A stretch of 64,000 bases of DNA from Alloscardovia omnicolens DSM 21503. GTDB lineage: Bacteria > Actinomycetota > Actinomycetes > Actinomycetales > Bifidobacteriaceae. The DNA lies in contig NZ_ATVB01000002.1 in NCBI RefSeq assembly GCF_000420505.1, positions 100,149 through 164,148 on the forward strand, read 5' to 3'. Positions 28,715 through 38,968 of this stretch are shown here, one piece after another (position 1 is the stretch's first letter; every line of letters starts with the position of its first letter). Below the pieces are notes generated by a model, which searched no databases, had not been told where the DNA came from, and saw only the letters and a list, made by a program, of their open reading frames with translations. Both the position numbers and the translations under genes were made by a program.

Positions 28715-29638
28715 CTAGAGCTGTTCAAATAATGCAGTTTTCATATGAGCGAACGCAGTATCAATAACATGACGTACTGGCAGATGCGTCATATAAGCGA
28801 CCTGTGCCAGAGCCTGACGCAACAGCATATGCTCTCCCCCGCGCACAATCGCCTCACGTGCGCTCAGTGATTGCATCAACTGAGTAGGGCGAGGATCATA
28901 AATAACATCGAGCAGATGCTTATTAGTAAGCGAAATATTTGCAGCAAGATTATTGATTTCTTGAGCAAGACCATCGGTAGCATGAGCTGGAACTGTAGAA
29001 ATAATAATGTCTGACTGCTGTATGTGCTTAACAGCACTACCCCACGGCTGCACATCAATGTGAGCCTGTGACTTCTGATAAGAACTCATTTTTGTGCGCA
29101 TAGCCGATGCTTGCTCAGCATCCGCTGCACAGATGACAAAGTCTCGAGCTCCTATTTCAATCAGTGCTGCCATAGCAGACATTGCTGTTGATCCTGAACC
29201 AATAATGCATACGCGAGCATCGCTTGCGTTGCCAATATTGAATTCGTCAGCAAAAGTGAGCTTTACACCATCAACATCAGTGTTATACAAACTAATATGT
29301 GGCATATTCTCATGCTGAGGATTGCTACGTTGCCAGTCAAAAACAGCTGTATTACTCACTCCTAAGAAAGCTACGCGCTCATCGCTGACTTCACCAAATT
29401 CCAGAGCTTTCTGTTTCAGTGGCATGGTCATGCTCACGCCCGCCCATGAATCATTGATGCTTAAGAAGAAATCTTCGAGTGTTTCGGCAGTAATATCGTG
29501 GCGACCATACTGCCAATCCGTTAACTGCAAGGCTTCATACGCCGTGTTGTGCAGTACTGGTGAAAGCGAATGCGCAATAGGTGAACCGAGAACAGCTGCT
29601 TGGTTACCTGTGCTGGAAGATGTGTTATCTGCGTTCAT
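28715..29638 (-). CDS. aroE: Shikimate dehydrogenase family protein
   Basis: 307 residues. Substrate-binding SPIAHSLSPVLHN near the N-terminus, SMTMPLKQKAL with the catalytic Lys, and NADP-binding IIGSGSTAMSA, which departs from the classical GAGGAA. It reduces 3-dehydroshikimate to shikimate for aromatic amino acids. The altered nucleotide loop means a quinate/shikimate-type or altered cofactor preference is possible. It sits in the uvrA-uvrC-aroE-rapZ order seen in bifidobacteria. Confidence 0.88.
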   Translation of the reverse strand: MNADNTSSSTGNQAAVLGSPIAHSLSPVLHNTAYEALQLTDWQYGRHDITAETLEDFFLSINDSWAGVSMTMPLKQKALEFGEVSDERVAFLGVSNTAVFDWQRSNPQHENMPHISLYNTDVDGVKLTFADEFNIGNASDARVCIIGSGSTAMSAMAALIEIGARDFVICAADAEQASAMRTKMSSYQKSQAHIDVQPWGSAVKHIQQSDIIISTVPAHATDGLAQEINNLAANISLTNKHLLDVIYDPRPTQLMQSLSAREAIVRGGEHMLLRQALAQVAYMTHLPVRHVIDTAFAHMKTALFEQL

Positions 29639-29677
29639 AATTCCATACTCTTGAGTCGTCTGGACGAAACGGTTTTT

Positions 29678-31966
29678 TTATTCTTCGGATTGTTCCACAT
29701 GCAGAGCTTTATAAAGCACTTCTGCTTTGGATTGGCCAACACTTTGAACCTGCAGGAAGTCTTCTACGCTGGCTTCACGCATGGCACGAACAGAACCAAA
29801 GTGATTGAGCAGTTTCTTTTGGAAAGCTGGACCAATACCAGGAATATCATCCAAAGCCGAGCGTAAAGCTCCTTTTCGCCGTGTTTTACGATGATAGGTT
29901 ATAGCGAAACGATGAGACTCATCGCGTACTCGTTGCAGTAAATACATTCCTTCGGATTGGCGCTTCAAAATAACTGGATAATCATCGTCCGGTAGCCATA
30001 CTTCTTCGAGTTTTTTGGCCAAACCGCATACTGCTACATCATGAACATTGCAGTCCTGTAGTGCTTTTTGAACTGCTTTGACTTGAGGCTGACCACCATC
30101 AACCACAATGAGATTTGGCTTGTATGCGAAACGACGACGGTTTGTATCCTGCTGGACAACATCATTCAGCTGCGTTTTTTCAGCGCGTTTCTCATCTTCT
30201 AAGCTCTCCCCTGTATCGCCCGAAATATTACCATGCTTAAAACGTCGCGTCAGAGTTTCATAGATAGCAGCAGTATCGTCCACAGCTCCTTGTCCATCTG
30301 AACCACGAATAGCGAAGTGACGATAGTAATTTTTCTTAGCTATGCCATCTTCGAAAACAACCATCGACGCCACTTGGAAAGAACCACCAGAAGCGTTGGA
30401 AATATCAAAACATTCAATACGTAGCGGTGCTTTGTCTAACATAAGAGCATCTGCAATATCGTTCAATGCTTCCGAACGAGCAGCTAAATCAGTAACTCGA
30501 CTAGATTTAGCTCTTTTGAGACTTTGCTGAGCATTTGCTGTAGCGCGGTCAAGAAGTGTCTTTTTCTCCCCTCTTTCAGCTACTCGAATAGTAACCGAAG
30601 AACCGCGAAGAGTACTCAGCCATTGTTCTAAATCATCCACACGGTCGGGAATAAAAGGCACAATAATCTCACGCGGAATAGGAGAAATGGGTGAGAGTAA
30701 ATCGTTACGCCCCGTCATTTCTTCACGCTCGCGGCGTTGTTTTGTTGCCTGAGCGCGGCTCATACTGTCTGTGGCAGTTGCTTGCTGGGTTGGAGCTAGA
30801 GCGCTGCGGTTTTCTGAAACTTTAATAGCCGCAAGACCTTGCTCGCTCGTTCGATCATCTGCCTGTTCCTCCACAGCAGCTGAATAGACCTGAGTGATGA
30901 GATCACTGAGTAATTGAGCGTTGGTTACATCTTCCACACGTTCAACAGACCATCCGCGTTCACCGCGAATAGTGCCAGCACGTACGAAGAAAGTATGCAC
31001 GCTGGCTTCAAGTTCATCAGTGTCGATACCAATAATATCTGCGTCCACATCGGAGGAAAAAACAACAGCATTTTGTTCAAGAACCGAATCTAAAGCAGTT
31101 ATTTGGTCGCGCAGTTTTGCTGCTTTCTCAAACTCGAGTTCAGCACTGGCTTCCTTCATTTGGGCTTCTAGAGTTTTGCGGAAAGACGACCCCAAGCGGC
31201 CAGTGAGAATGGCTACTAATTGTTCGCTCATCTCTCGATGTTTTTGCGCAGAAATTCGCCCCACACATGGTGCGGAACATTTACCTATATGACCGAGTAA
31301 GCATGGTCTGCCAGTTTTTTGTGCTTTATTAAAAATAGCGGGAGAACATGTGCGCACAGGGTATGCATGAAGCATGGAATCTAGGGTTTGGCGCATATTC
31401 CATACTTTGGCATAAGGTCCAAAATAGCGTGCTTTACGATTATTTTTATTACGAGTAACCCACACGCGCGGATATTCTTCTTTAATAGAGATGGCTACGT
31501 ACGGGTATGTTTTATCATCACGAAAAACAACATTAAAACGCGGATCGAATTCTTTAATCCACGTATATTCGAGGGTTAAAGATTCTAATTCTGTGCCCAC
31601 CACAGTCCATTCGAGACTGCGAGCTGTGAGTACCATATTTTGAGTGCGAGGATGCAGTCGGTTCAGTGGCTGAAAATAATTAGAGAGACGGTTACGTAGG
31701 TTTTTTGCTTTACCTACATAAATAACGCGACCATCTTCATCTCGCCACTTATACACACCAGGATTAGCAGGAATATCGGAAGTTCTCGGTCGGAAAAGAT
31801 CGCGGGTATCTCCTAAGAGAGGCGCTCCGTTAGCATTAACTCCTGTTGATTGTTCAGAAGCATGCTCAGATGAAGCACGAGCCGTCTGCTCAGCAGAATC
31901 TTTAATCATCTGCTGAGCCGTTTTGCGCCATACTCCTGGAGAATGTTTTTCAATGAGAGAGCTCAT
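29678..31966 (-). CDS. uvrC: Excinuclease ABC subunit C
   Basis: 762 residues, about 150 longer than typical UvrC. The extra length is a 65-residue hydrophilic N-terminal extension and a low-complexity insert near 375-435. GIY-YIG nuclease domain near 65-145 (PGVYKWRDEDGRVIYVGKAK), UvrB-binding UVR motif (ELEFEKAAKLRDQI), RNase H-like endonuclease domain (ECFDISN, VVDGGQPQV) and C-terminal HhH (LDDIPGIGPAF). It makes both incisions in excision repair. AGAGGAAG precedes the ATG, supporting the long N-terminus. It starts nine bases after the uvrA stop. Confidence 0.96.
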   Translation of the reverse strand: MSSLIEKHSPGVWRKTAQQMIKDSAEQTARASSEHASEQSTGVNANGAPLLGDTRDLFRPRTSDIPANPGVYKWRDEDGRVIYVGKAKNLRNRLSNYFQPLNRLHPRTQNMVLTARSLEWTVVGTELESLTLEYTWIKEFDPRFNVVFRDDKTYPYVAISIKEEYPRVWVTRNKNNRKARYFGPYAKVWNMRQTLDSMLHAYPVRTCSPAIFNKAQKTGRPCLLGHIGKCSAPCVGRISAQKHREMSEQLVAILTGRLGSSFRKTLEAQMKEASAELEFEKAAKLRDQITALDSVLEQNAVVFSSDVDADIIGIDTDELEASVHTFFVRAGTIRGERGWSVERVEDVTNAQLLSDLITQVYSAAVEEQADDRTSEQGLAAIKVSENRSALAPTQQATATDSMSRAQATKQRREREEMTGRNDLLSPISPIPREIIVPFIPDRVDDLEQWLSTLRGSSVTIRVAERGEKKTLLDRATANAQQSLKRAKSSRVTDLAARSEALNDIADALMLDKAPLRIECFDISNASGGSFQVASMVVFEDGIAKKNYYRHFAIRGSDGQGAVDDTAAIYETLTRRFKHGNISGDTGESLEDEKRAEKTQLNDVVQQDTNRRRFAYKPNLIVVDGGQPQVKAVQKALQDCNVHDVAVCGLAKKLEEVWLPDDDYPVILKRQSEGMYLLQRVRDESHRFAITYHRKTRRKGALRSALDDIPGIGPAFQKKLLNHFGSVRAMREASVEDFLQVQSVGQSKAEVLYKALHVEQSEE

Positions 31967-31975
31967 GTACTTCCT

Positions 31976-34882
31976 CTATTGCTTTTTATGTTTAGTTAAC
32001 AGCGGTTTAAGGAACTTACCTGTCCAACTATCTGGCACATCTGCGATATGCTCAGGAGTACCTTCAGCTACAACTGTGCCGCCACCGTCACCACCTTCTG
32101 GACCCATATCAATAATCCAGTCAGCGCTTTTAATAACATCAAGGTTATGTTCAATAACAATAACTGTATTTCCTTTATCGACCAAACCTTGTAGAACAAT
32201 CATCAGCTTGTTCACGTCTTCAAAATGCAAACCAGTGGTTGGCTCGTCAAGAATATAAACTGTATCGCCGTTAGAACGTTTCTGAAGCTCAGTAGCTAGT
32301 TTAACACGCTGACTTTCTCCACCCGACAGCGTTGGTGCAGGCTGCCCTAAACGGATGTATCCCAAACCAACATCTACGAGGGTGTCGAGGTAACGCGCAA
32401 TAGCAGGATATGATTTGAAGAAACGTGCAGCTTCTTCAATAGGCATATCAAGAATATCGGCTACAGATTTTCCATTATATTTCACTTCTAAAGTTTCACG
32501 GTTATAGCGTTTGCCGTGGCAAACCTCGCAATCGACATAAACATCTGGTAGGAAGTTCATTTCGATTTTGATTGTTCCGTCTCCGTGGCAGGCTTCGCAA
32601 CGACCACCTTTCACATTAAAGGAGAAACGACCCGGACCATAACCGCGTACCTGTGCTTCAGGTGTTTTAGCCAAGAGGTTACGGATTTTATCCCACACAC
32701 CGGTGTAGGTAGCTGGATTGGATCGAGGGGTGCGTCCAATAGGATTTTGATCAACATGAATAACCTTATTGACCTGGTCAACGCCTTCAATACGGATATG
32801 TTTACCTGGAACAATGCGAGCGCCATTGAGCTTATCTGCCAAGACCGGATACAAAATCGAGTTAACCAGTGTTGATTTACCGGAGCCGGATACGCCACTG
32901 ACAACTGTGAGCACGCCTAATGGGAAAGCAACATCTAAGTTCTTTAGATTATTTTCGCGCGCTCCCACTACTTTCAGGTTTTTTGTTTTGTAGACGCGGC
33001 GACGTTTCTCAGGTACGGCAATTTTCTTGCGGCCAGCAATATACGCACCTGTAATGGAGCGACCTGCTTGAGTAATGCCCTGAGCGTGACCGGAATAAAT
33101 AATTTCTCCACCATGTTCGCCGGCTCCTGGACCAATATCGACTAACCAGTCTGCAGTGGTAATAGTGTCTTCATCGTGTTCTACGACGACGAGGGTATTG
33201 CCTAAGTCGCGCAGTTCATGCAAGGTGTGAATGAGTCGTTCATTATCGCGTTGATGTAGGCCAATAGATGGTTCATCGAGCACATACATAACGCCTACGA
33301 GACCTGAGCCGATTTGGGTTGCTAAACGGATGCGTTGTGCTTCTCCGCCGGAGAGTGTGGCGGCTGCACGCGAGAGAGTGAGGTATGTGAGACCTACGTT
33401 GTTAAGGAATCCAAGACGTGCACGGATTTCTTTAACGATTTCTGTGGCGATGAGTGCTGCTGCGCCGTCGAGGTGGAGATTATTAATCCATTCGAAGGCT
33501 CGAACAATAGGCATATCGCATACATCAATAATGTTTTTCTCGCCTACGGTTACGGCTAAAACTTCTGGCTTAAGTCTTTTACCTTTGCATACTTGGCATG
33601 GCACTTCACGCATATATGCTTCATAGTATTGACGCATATTGTCGGAGTCTGTTTCGTCATGGCGACGCATCATGGAGCGCACAACGCCTTCAAAGCCTGT
33701 GGAGTATTCTCGTATGCGTCCCCAACGGTTTTTGTAGCGCACATTCACTTTGAAATCGTGACCGTGCATAATAGCATCGCGAACATCCTCATCGAGCTTA
33801 TTCCATGGGGTTTTCAGGCTGAAGCCTAAATCATCGGCTAAGCCTTCGAGTAGATGCATGTAATACTCTGACTGAGTTTTAGAGGTATTCCATGGCTCAA
33901 TAGCGCCTTCTTCTAAAGATTTGGTAACATCCGGCACAACGAGTTCTGGATCAATTTCGAGTTTTGAACCAATACCAGTGCATTGTGGACAAGCACCATA
34001 TGGTGCGTTAAAAGAGAAAGTGCGTGGTTCGATTTCATCTAACTCTAAATCATGACCGTTAGGACAGCTACGGTTTTCAGAGAATGGTTGACGTCGAGCA
34101 GGATCTTTCTCATCGAGATCTACGAAATCAGCAATAACTAAACCGTGTGATAAACGTAAAGCGGTTTCCACCGAATCAGTTAAACGCTGACGTATCCCCT
34201 CTTTGAGAGCTAAACGATCAATCACCACTTCAATAGTATGCTTATTCTGCTTTTTGAGTTTAATCTCGGAATTTAATTGTACGAGCTTGCCGTCAATTAA
34301 AGCGCGAGCGTAACCATCGGCACGCAAGCTATCTATCAGCTCAACAAACTCACCCTTGCGTCCGCGCACAACAGGAGCAAGGATTTGGAAACGTGTGCGC
34401 TCATCATGTTTGAGTAAAGAATCAACAATAGCTTGAGGAGTTTGTGCAGTAATCAGTTCACCGCATACTGGGCAGTGAGGAATACCTGTGCGGGCAAAAA
34501 GCAAACGTAAGTAATCGTAAACCTCTGTAATAGTTCCCACAGTAGAACGAGGATTACGGTTCGTTGTTTTCTGGTCAATAGCAACAGCAGGGCTTAAACC
34601 ATTGATCATGTCTACATCTGGTTTATCCATTTGACCTAAGAATTGGCGCGCATATGCAGATAGAGATTCCACATACCGACGTTGACCTTCGGCAAAGAGA
34701 GTGTCGAAAGCAAGCGACGATTTTCCAGAACCAGATAATCCGGTAAAGACTACCATTTTATTGCGTGGAATTTCCAGATTAACGTTCTTCAAATTATGTT
34801 CTCGTGCGCCTTGAATCACGATTTTGCGGTCTAAAGGCACATCGTTCAAGTTTTCGATAATAATATCCTGTGTCACTATCAT
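31976..34882 (-). CDS. uvrA: Excinuclease ABC subunit A
   Basis: 968 residues. Two ABC ATPase halves: Walker [11 protein letters not shown] and [10 protein letters not shown], signatures [12 protein letters not shown] and [12 protein letters not shown], zinc-binding CPVC and CEACHGDG...CEVCHGKRY. It detects bulky DNA lesions with UvrB. The start is either the ATG at 34882, which abuts the ribosome binding site GAGGAG, or the GTG two codons later at 34876, which has the better six-base spacing. A LexA-like box lies about 40 bases upstream. It leads the uvrA-uvrC-aroE-rapZ run. Confidence 0.97.
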   Translation of the reverse strand: MIVTQDIIIENLNDVPLDRKIVIQGAREHNLKNVNLEIPRNKMVVFTGLSGSGKSSLAFDTLFAEGQRRYVESLSAYARQFLGQMDKPDVDMINGLSPAVAIDQKTTNRNPRSTVGTITEVYDYLRLLFARTGIPHCPVCGELITAQTPQAIVDSLLKHDERTRFQILAPVVRGRKGEFVELIDSLRADGYARALIDGKLVQLNSEIKLKKQNKHTIEVVIDRLALKEGIRQRLTDSVETALRLSHGLVIADFVDLDEKDPARRQPFSENRSCPNGHDLELDEIEPRTFSFNAPYGACPQCTGIGSKLEIDPELVVPDVTKSLEEGAIEPWNTSKTQSEYYMHLLEGLADDLGFSLKTPWNKLDEDVRDAIMHGHDFKVNVRYKNRWGRIREYSTGFEGVVRSMMRRHDETDSDNMRQYYEAYMREVPCQVCKGKRLKPEVLAVTVGEKNIIDVCDMPIVRAFEWINNLHLDGAAALIATEIVKEIRARLGFLNNVGLTYLTLSRAAATLSGGEAQRIRLATQIGSGLVGVMYVLDEPSIGLHQRDNERLIHTLHELRDLGNTLVVVEHDEDTITTADWLVDIGPGAGEHGGEIIYSGHAQGITQAGRSITGAYIAGRKKIAVPEKRRRVYKTKNLKVVGARENNLKNLDVAFPLGVLTVVSGVSGSGKSTLVNSILYPVLADKLNGARIVPGKHIRIEGVDQVNKVIHVDQNPIGRTPRSNPATYTGVWDKIRNLLAKTPEAQVRGYGPGRFSFNVKGGRCEACHGDGTIKIEMNFLPDVYVDCEVCHGKRYNRETLEVKYNGKSVADILDMPIEEAARFFKSYPAIARYLDTLVDVGLGYIRLGQPAPTLSGGESQRVKLATELQKRSNGDTVYILDEPTTGLHFEDVNKLMIVLQGLVDKGNTVIVIEHNLDVIKSADWIIDMGPEGGDGGGTVVAEGTPEHIADVPDSWTGKFLKPLLTKHKKQ

Positions 34883-34903
34883 CTCCTCAATATATCGGAT
34901 TAC

Positions 34904-34933
34904 ATTTTAACAAAGTATTCGAACAAATTTTCG
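34904..34933 (-). promoter_or_regulatory. Candidate SOS (LexA) box and promoter of uvrA
   Basis: CGAACAAATTTTCG at 34920-34933 matches CGAAC-N4-GTTCG except for one base (T for G). It lies within the longer dyad TTCGAA-CAAATT-TTCGAA. A TAAAAT -10 box at 34904-34909 is downstream on the minus strand, so the box overlaps the -35 region. Confidence 0.65.
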
Positions 34934-35195
34934 AAAAATATCTATGATGCTTTCCTTCTCTTGGCGTTATGAATATGCTCGACCTCAAGTGAGTGTTGGT
35001 AGTATGTACCCCTCGGTATGTAGTGTTCTCGCTCTTTTCGCGTGTTTCTACTACTATCGAACTCAGTTTGTGAGCACATTTATATGGGCGTTTCGACTTG
35101 CAGGTAATTACGTTGAGTGATTGGCGTTAAGTAATTACTCAGAGCGACGTCTTCGAACAGTGTTCTCGGGTGATATGAGGTTTTTGAGGTAAAGA
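34934..35195. other. Divergent intergenic region uvrA / ABC-F
   Basis: No gene seen. It contains the palindrome GTAATTAC twice (near 35103 and 35130), 27 bases apart, 60-90 bases before the ABC-F start, which could be regulatory. GAGGTAAAGA is the ribosome binding site of the ABC-F gene at the right end. Confidence 0.4.
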
Positions 35196-36797
35196 ATGGC
35201 TATTTCTGCTCAGGGTTTGGAAATTCGTATTGGCGCTCGACAATTGTTGGCGCCCACAGATTTTCACGTATCTGCAGGCGATCGCATTGGTTTAGTAGGC
35301 CGAAATGGTGCAGGTAAAACTACGTTAACGCGCGTTATTACGGGAGACATGTTACCAGCTGCCGGCAAAGTAACCTATTCAGGCAAGCTGGGATATTTGC
35401 CTCAGGATACTCATGCAGATGATCCTGAACAAACAGCTCTAGACCGTATTATGTCCGCCCGTGATATTGCTACTATCGTTTCGCGTATTCGCAAAGCCGA
35501 GCGCGACATGACTAATCCAGATCCCGATATTATGAGCAAAGCCATGCGCCGTTACGACAAGGCGATGCAGGATTTTGAGAATGCTAACGGCTATTCTGCA
35601 CAGTCCGATGCCACTGTTATGGCTGAAAGTTTGGGTATTAGTCAAGATGTTCTGCCCCGTCAGCTTGGAACACTGTCGGGCGGTCAGCGTCGTCGAATTG
35701 AGTTAGCGCGAATCTTGTTTTCCGATGCCGACACCCTGATCTTGGATGAGCCGACAAACCACTTGGATGCTGATTCTATTGAATGGTTGAAAAAGTATTT
35801 GAAGAGCTATGCTGGCGGTTTTCTTGTTATCTCTCACTCCACTGAATTACTGGGAGAAACAGTGAATAAGGTGTGGCATTTAGATGCTCAGCGCGCTCAG
35901 ATTGATATGTATTCGCTTGGATGGGCAGCATATTTGAAGCAACGTGCAGTGGATGAAGAACGTCGCCGCCGCGAGCGCGAAGTGGCTCAGAAGAAGGCTG
36001 AGCGTTTGATGCAGCAAGGTATTCGTTTGCATGCGAAGGCTACGAAGGCTGTGGCGGCTCAGAATATGATGCGTCGTGCTGAGAAGTTGTTGGAAGAGAC
36101 TGAACCGATGCGTAAGAAGGAGAAGGTGGCGGATTTGCGTTTCCCTACTCCTGCACCATGCGGACGCACTCCTATTATGGCTGAGGATATTTCGAAGGCT
36201 TTTGGTTCGAATATTGTGTTTGCTGGTATTAATTTGGCAGTAGATAAAGGCTCACGCGTTGTTATTTTGGGTTATAACGGTGCGGGTAAAACCACAACTT
36301 TGCGTATTTTAGCTGGTGTAGATGAGCCAGATACTGGTGAGGTGAAACTGGGACATGGCGCTAAGATTGGCTATTTTGCTCAGGAACATGATACGTTGAA
36401 TACCTCGGCAACTGTTTTGGAGAACTTGCAATCTGTTGCTCCTGAGTTGGATGATACGCAGGCGCGCACTATTTTGGGTAGCTTCCTGTTTTCCGGTGAT
36501 GATGTGATGAAACCTGCAGGGGTGCTTTCGGGTGGCGAGAAAACTCGTTTAGCGCTTGCTACTTTGGTAACGTCTAAGGCGAATGTTCTTTTGCTTGATG
36601 AGCCGACAAATAATTTGGATCCTGCTTCTCGTGATGAGATTTTAAGTGCTATTTCCAAATATGAGGGGGCTATAGTGCTTGTTACTCACGATGAGGGGGC
36701 TGTTCAGGCGCTTAACCCTGACCGCGTTCTTCTTCTGCCAGATGGCGATGAAGACTTATGGAATGATTCCTACTATGATTTGGTTGCTTTAGAGTAA
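35196..36797 (+). CDS. ABC-F family ATP-binding protein
   Basis: 533 residues and no membrane segment. Two ABC domains: Walker A GRNGAGKTT near 35-43 and GYNGAGKTT in the second half, signatures LSGGQRRRIEL and LSGGEKTRLAL, Walker B LILDEPTNHLD and LLLDEPTNNLD. The domains are joined by a charged, helical linker (RAVDEERRRREREVAQKKAERLM) that in this family contacts the ribosomal P-site tRNA. ABC-F proteins act on the ribosome; some give antibiotic resistance, others such as EttA tune translation. Which applies is not clear. It is followed by a LysR gene after 32 bases. Confidence 0.93.
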   Translation: MAISAQGLEIRIGARQLLAPTDFHVSAGDRIGLVGRNGAGKTTLTRVITGDMLPAAGKVTYSGKLGYLPQDTHADDPEQTALDRIMSARDIATIVSRIRKAERDMTNPDPDIMSKAMRRYDKAMQDFENANGYSAQSDATVMAESLGISQDVLPRQLGTLSGGQRRRIELARILFSDADTLILDEPTNHLDADSIEWLKKYLKSYAGGFLVISHSTELLGETVNKVWHLDAQRAQIDMYSLGWAAYLKQRAVDEERRRREREVAQKKAERLMQQGIRLHAKATKAVAAQNMMRRAEKLLEETEPMRKKEKVADLRFPTPAPCGRTPIMAEDISKAFGSNIVFAGINLAVDKGSRVVILGYNGAGKTTTLRILAGVDEPDTGEVKLGHGAKIGYFAQEHDTLNTSATVLENLQSVAPELDDTQARTILGSFLFSGDDVMKPAGVLSGGEKTRLALATLVTSKANVLLLDEPTNNLDPASRDEILSAISKYEGAIVLVTHDEGAVQALNPDRVLLLPDGDEDLWNDSYYDLVALE

Positions 36798-36829
36798 TTT
36801 AGTAAATACTGATTGATAGTCTTAGCATT

Positions 36830-37756
36830 ATGACTCTTCTTCAGCTTCAATATATTGTGAAAATCGTGGAATGCGGTTCCATGAACGAAGCCTCACACGC
36901 TTTATATATTTCTCAGCCAGCGCTGAGCTCTGCAGTTAAAGAACTTGAGAAAGAGATGGGTATTGAGATTTTCACCCGCTCTTCTCAAGGTATTGCTTTA
37001 ACCGTTGACGGCGTTGAGTTCTTGCAGTACGCGCGTCAGATTCTTGATCAGACTGAGCTGATGAAGGAACGCTATAAGAACACGAAACCTCGTAAACAGT
37101 TATGCCAGGTATCGACCCAGCATTACATGTTTGCTGTAGAAGCTTTTGTCGATATGATTAACGCTTCTGATTCCGAAGAATACGAATTCTCTATTCGAGA
37201 GTCACGTACTCGCGAAATTATTGAATCAGTTGCCAATATGCGTTCAGAAATTGGCATTTTATATACCTCTGATTTTAACCGTAACGTTATTAATAAGCTG
37301 CTGCGCGAAAAGCACTTGGAATTCCATCCGCTTTTTACAGCAGGTTTGCATGTATTTATTTCACGTGAAAATCCTCTCGCATCGCGCAAAAAACTGACCA
37401 TGGACGACTTGAAGCCATACCCATTTATTCAGTTTGAGCAAGGCGAAGAAGGAAGCTTCTATTTCGCTGAAGAAGCACGCTGGCCAGAATATGCGTCCAA
37501 ACAAATTAACGTAACCGATCGCGCAACCATTTTGAACTTTATTGTGGGGTTGAACGGCTATACCATTTCCTCTGGTATTGATAACGAAGATTTAAATACA
37601 GAAAAAATCGTGACCATTCCACTTGACTGCGATGACCGTATGCTGGTTGGTTGGATTACTAACGAACGCGCTCGCCTTTCACATGCAGCGAATAATTATG
37701 TAGAAAAACTCAAAGAAGTTATTCATCGTCACGGATACGAAACGATTGAAGATTAA
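36830..37756 (+). CDS. LysR-family transcriptional regulator
   Basis: 308 residues. N-terminal winged HTH (about 1-60; CGSMNEASHALYISQPALSSAVKELEKEMG) and a C-terminal periplasmic-binding-like effector domain. The effector is unknown. The target is unclear, since LysR regulators usually sit divergent from their targets and here the upstream neighbour (ABC-F) is co-directional and the downstream gene is a convergent broken one. No Shine-Dalgarno is seen; TAGTCT lies seven bases before the ATG. It may share the ABC-F transcript. Confidence 0.9.
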   Translation: MTLLQLQYIVKIVECGSMNEASHALYISQPALSSAVKELEKEMGIEIFTRSSQGIALTVDGVEFLQYARQILDQTELMKERYKNTKPRKQLCQVSTQHYMFAVEAFVDMINASDSEEYEFSIRESRTREIIESVANMRSEIGILYTSDFNRNVINKLLREKHLEFHPLFTAGLHVFISRENPLASRKKLTMDDLKPYPFIQFEQGEEGSFYFAEEARWPEYASKQINVTDRATILNFIVGLNGYTISSGIDNEDLNTEKIVTIPLDCDDRMLVGWITNERARLSHAANNYVEKLKEVIHRHGYETIED

Positions 37757-37769
37757 TTCATATGTATAC

Positions 37770-37797
37770 ATGGTCGGTGGCATGCGCCACCGACCAT
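37770..37797 (+). terminator. Terminator of the ABC-F/LysR unit
   Basis: Stem ATGGTCGGTGGC/GCCACCGACCAT with loop ATGC, followed by CCTTTTTAA. Confidence 0.9.
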
Positions 37798-37808
37798 CCT
37801 TTTTAATC

Positions 37809-38122
37809 TCAAATGTGCCACAGTCGGTAATTCTCGAAACATCGTATAACAATAGGTACTCCTACAATAAATGCCCATCCCCATGGCGTTCCCCATAAAG
37901 CTATAGCATAAAGACATACAAGCACACCTATATGCCTAAGAAATAGCCCTGTTTTATCTTCTGCTTGCACAATACATAAATCATTAAAATAACGATTGCA
38001 GCATGTATACTCCAGAAAATTACAGGCAAGGATTGGGCGAAACCATCGAGCACTTCTCCATACGCAGCAAGAGCACAACCTGCATAAATACAAAAACGAA
38101 TTCCTGTATCGAACTTATACAT
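37809..38122 (-). pseudogene. Small membrane protein split by a frameshift
   Basis: The first frame starts at the ATG at 38122 (MYKFDTGIRFCIYAG..., two hydrophobic segments) and stops near 37928. A second frame continues from about 37950 with ALWGTPWGWAFIVGV and ends at 37809. The joined product would be about 105 residues with three to four membrane helices; switching would occur near the AAGCAGAAGATAAAAC stretch around 37950-37970. I do not recognise the family with confidence (a YrdB/DUF2568-like small protein is possible). GGAAG lies 11 bases before the ATG. A sequencing error or programmed shift is the alternative. Confidence 0.4.
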
Positions 38123-38232
38123 GATATGAATCTTCCGAATGGAAGCACTCTAGTATTGTGCCTCACACGATATATCACATCACTGTGAATGAATATTATG
38201 TGCCATTATTCTAGTTTTTTTTGATGAAAAAA

Positions 38233-38263
38233 CGCAGGGAGTATTGTGAAAATACTCCCTGCG
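38233..38263 (-). terminator. Terminator of the pyr operon
   Basis: Stem CGCAGGGAGTATT/AATACTCCCTGCG followed on the minus strand by TTTTTTC. It lies 19 bases after the pyrE stop. Confidence 0.92.
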
Positions 38264-38281
38264 AGATTCAAAAAATTTATT

Positions 38282-38968
38282 TTATGCGCCGTATTGCGTA
38301 AAATACTCGTCAATCTGTTGCGAGATGTCGTCAGTAATAACTGCTGAACCATCAGCATGACGTAATTCACGCGCAGCGCTAATAATATCGTGAATAGTTG
38401 CGATAGCAAAAACAGGGAAACCGAACTCATCTTCTACAGCTTGAACAGCAGAAACATCGGAATCCTTGGTTTTTTCCATGCGGTCAACAGACAAAACTAA
38501 ACCAACAACATCAACATCTGCAGCTGCCTTCAGTTTAGGCAAAACCTCACGTACAGCAGTTCCAGCGGTCATCACGTCATCTACAAGAAGAACCTTCATG
38601 CCGTCACGAAGCGGTGTGCCCACAAACATGCCGCCATCACCGTGATCCTTGGCTTCTTTACGGTCAAAAGTGTATCCCACAGCACAGCCGCGCGCCGAGC
38701 TTAACGCCATAGACGTGGTAACTGCCAGCGGAATGCCCTTATAAGCAGGACCAAAAACAGTATCAAACTGTTCTAATTTGCCGCTGGACTGTGCTGCTTC
38801 AATAGCAGAAGCGTAAAACTGACCCAAACGAGCAATACGGTCACCGTCATTAAAAGAACCAGCATTAATAAAATATGGGGACTGACGTCCGGACTTCAAA
38901 GTAAAAGAACCGAACTTTAACGCCTGACTGTCAAGCAGAAACTTCGTAAAATCAGTTGATGCACTCAC
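38282..38968 (-). CDS. pyrE: Orotate phosphoribosyltransferase
   Basis: 228 residues. [14 protein letters not shown] near the N-terminus, [10 protein letters not shown] flexible loop and the PRPP motif [13 protein letters not shown]. It joins orotate to PRPP to give OMP. It overlaps the end of pyrD by 17 bases and is the last gene of the pyr operon. A strong terminator follows. Confidence 0.96.
   Translation of the reverse strand: MSASTDFTKFLLDSQALKFGSFTLKSGRQSPYFINAGSFNDGDRIARLGQFYASAIEAAQSSGKLEQFDTVFGPAYKGIPLAVTTSMALSSARGCAVGYTFDRKEAKDHGDGGMFVGTPLRDGMKVLLVDDVMTAGTAVREVLPKLKAAADVDVVGLVLSVDRMEKTKDSDVSAVQAVEDEFGFPVFAIATIHDIISAARELRHADGSAVITDDISQQIDEYFTQYGA

Noticed and set aside
35154..35170. 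Second LexA-like box (CGAACAGTGTTC) before the ABC-F gene
   Set aside because: The spacer is three bases, not four, so the geometry is wrong for LexA.
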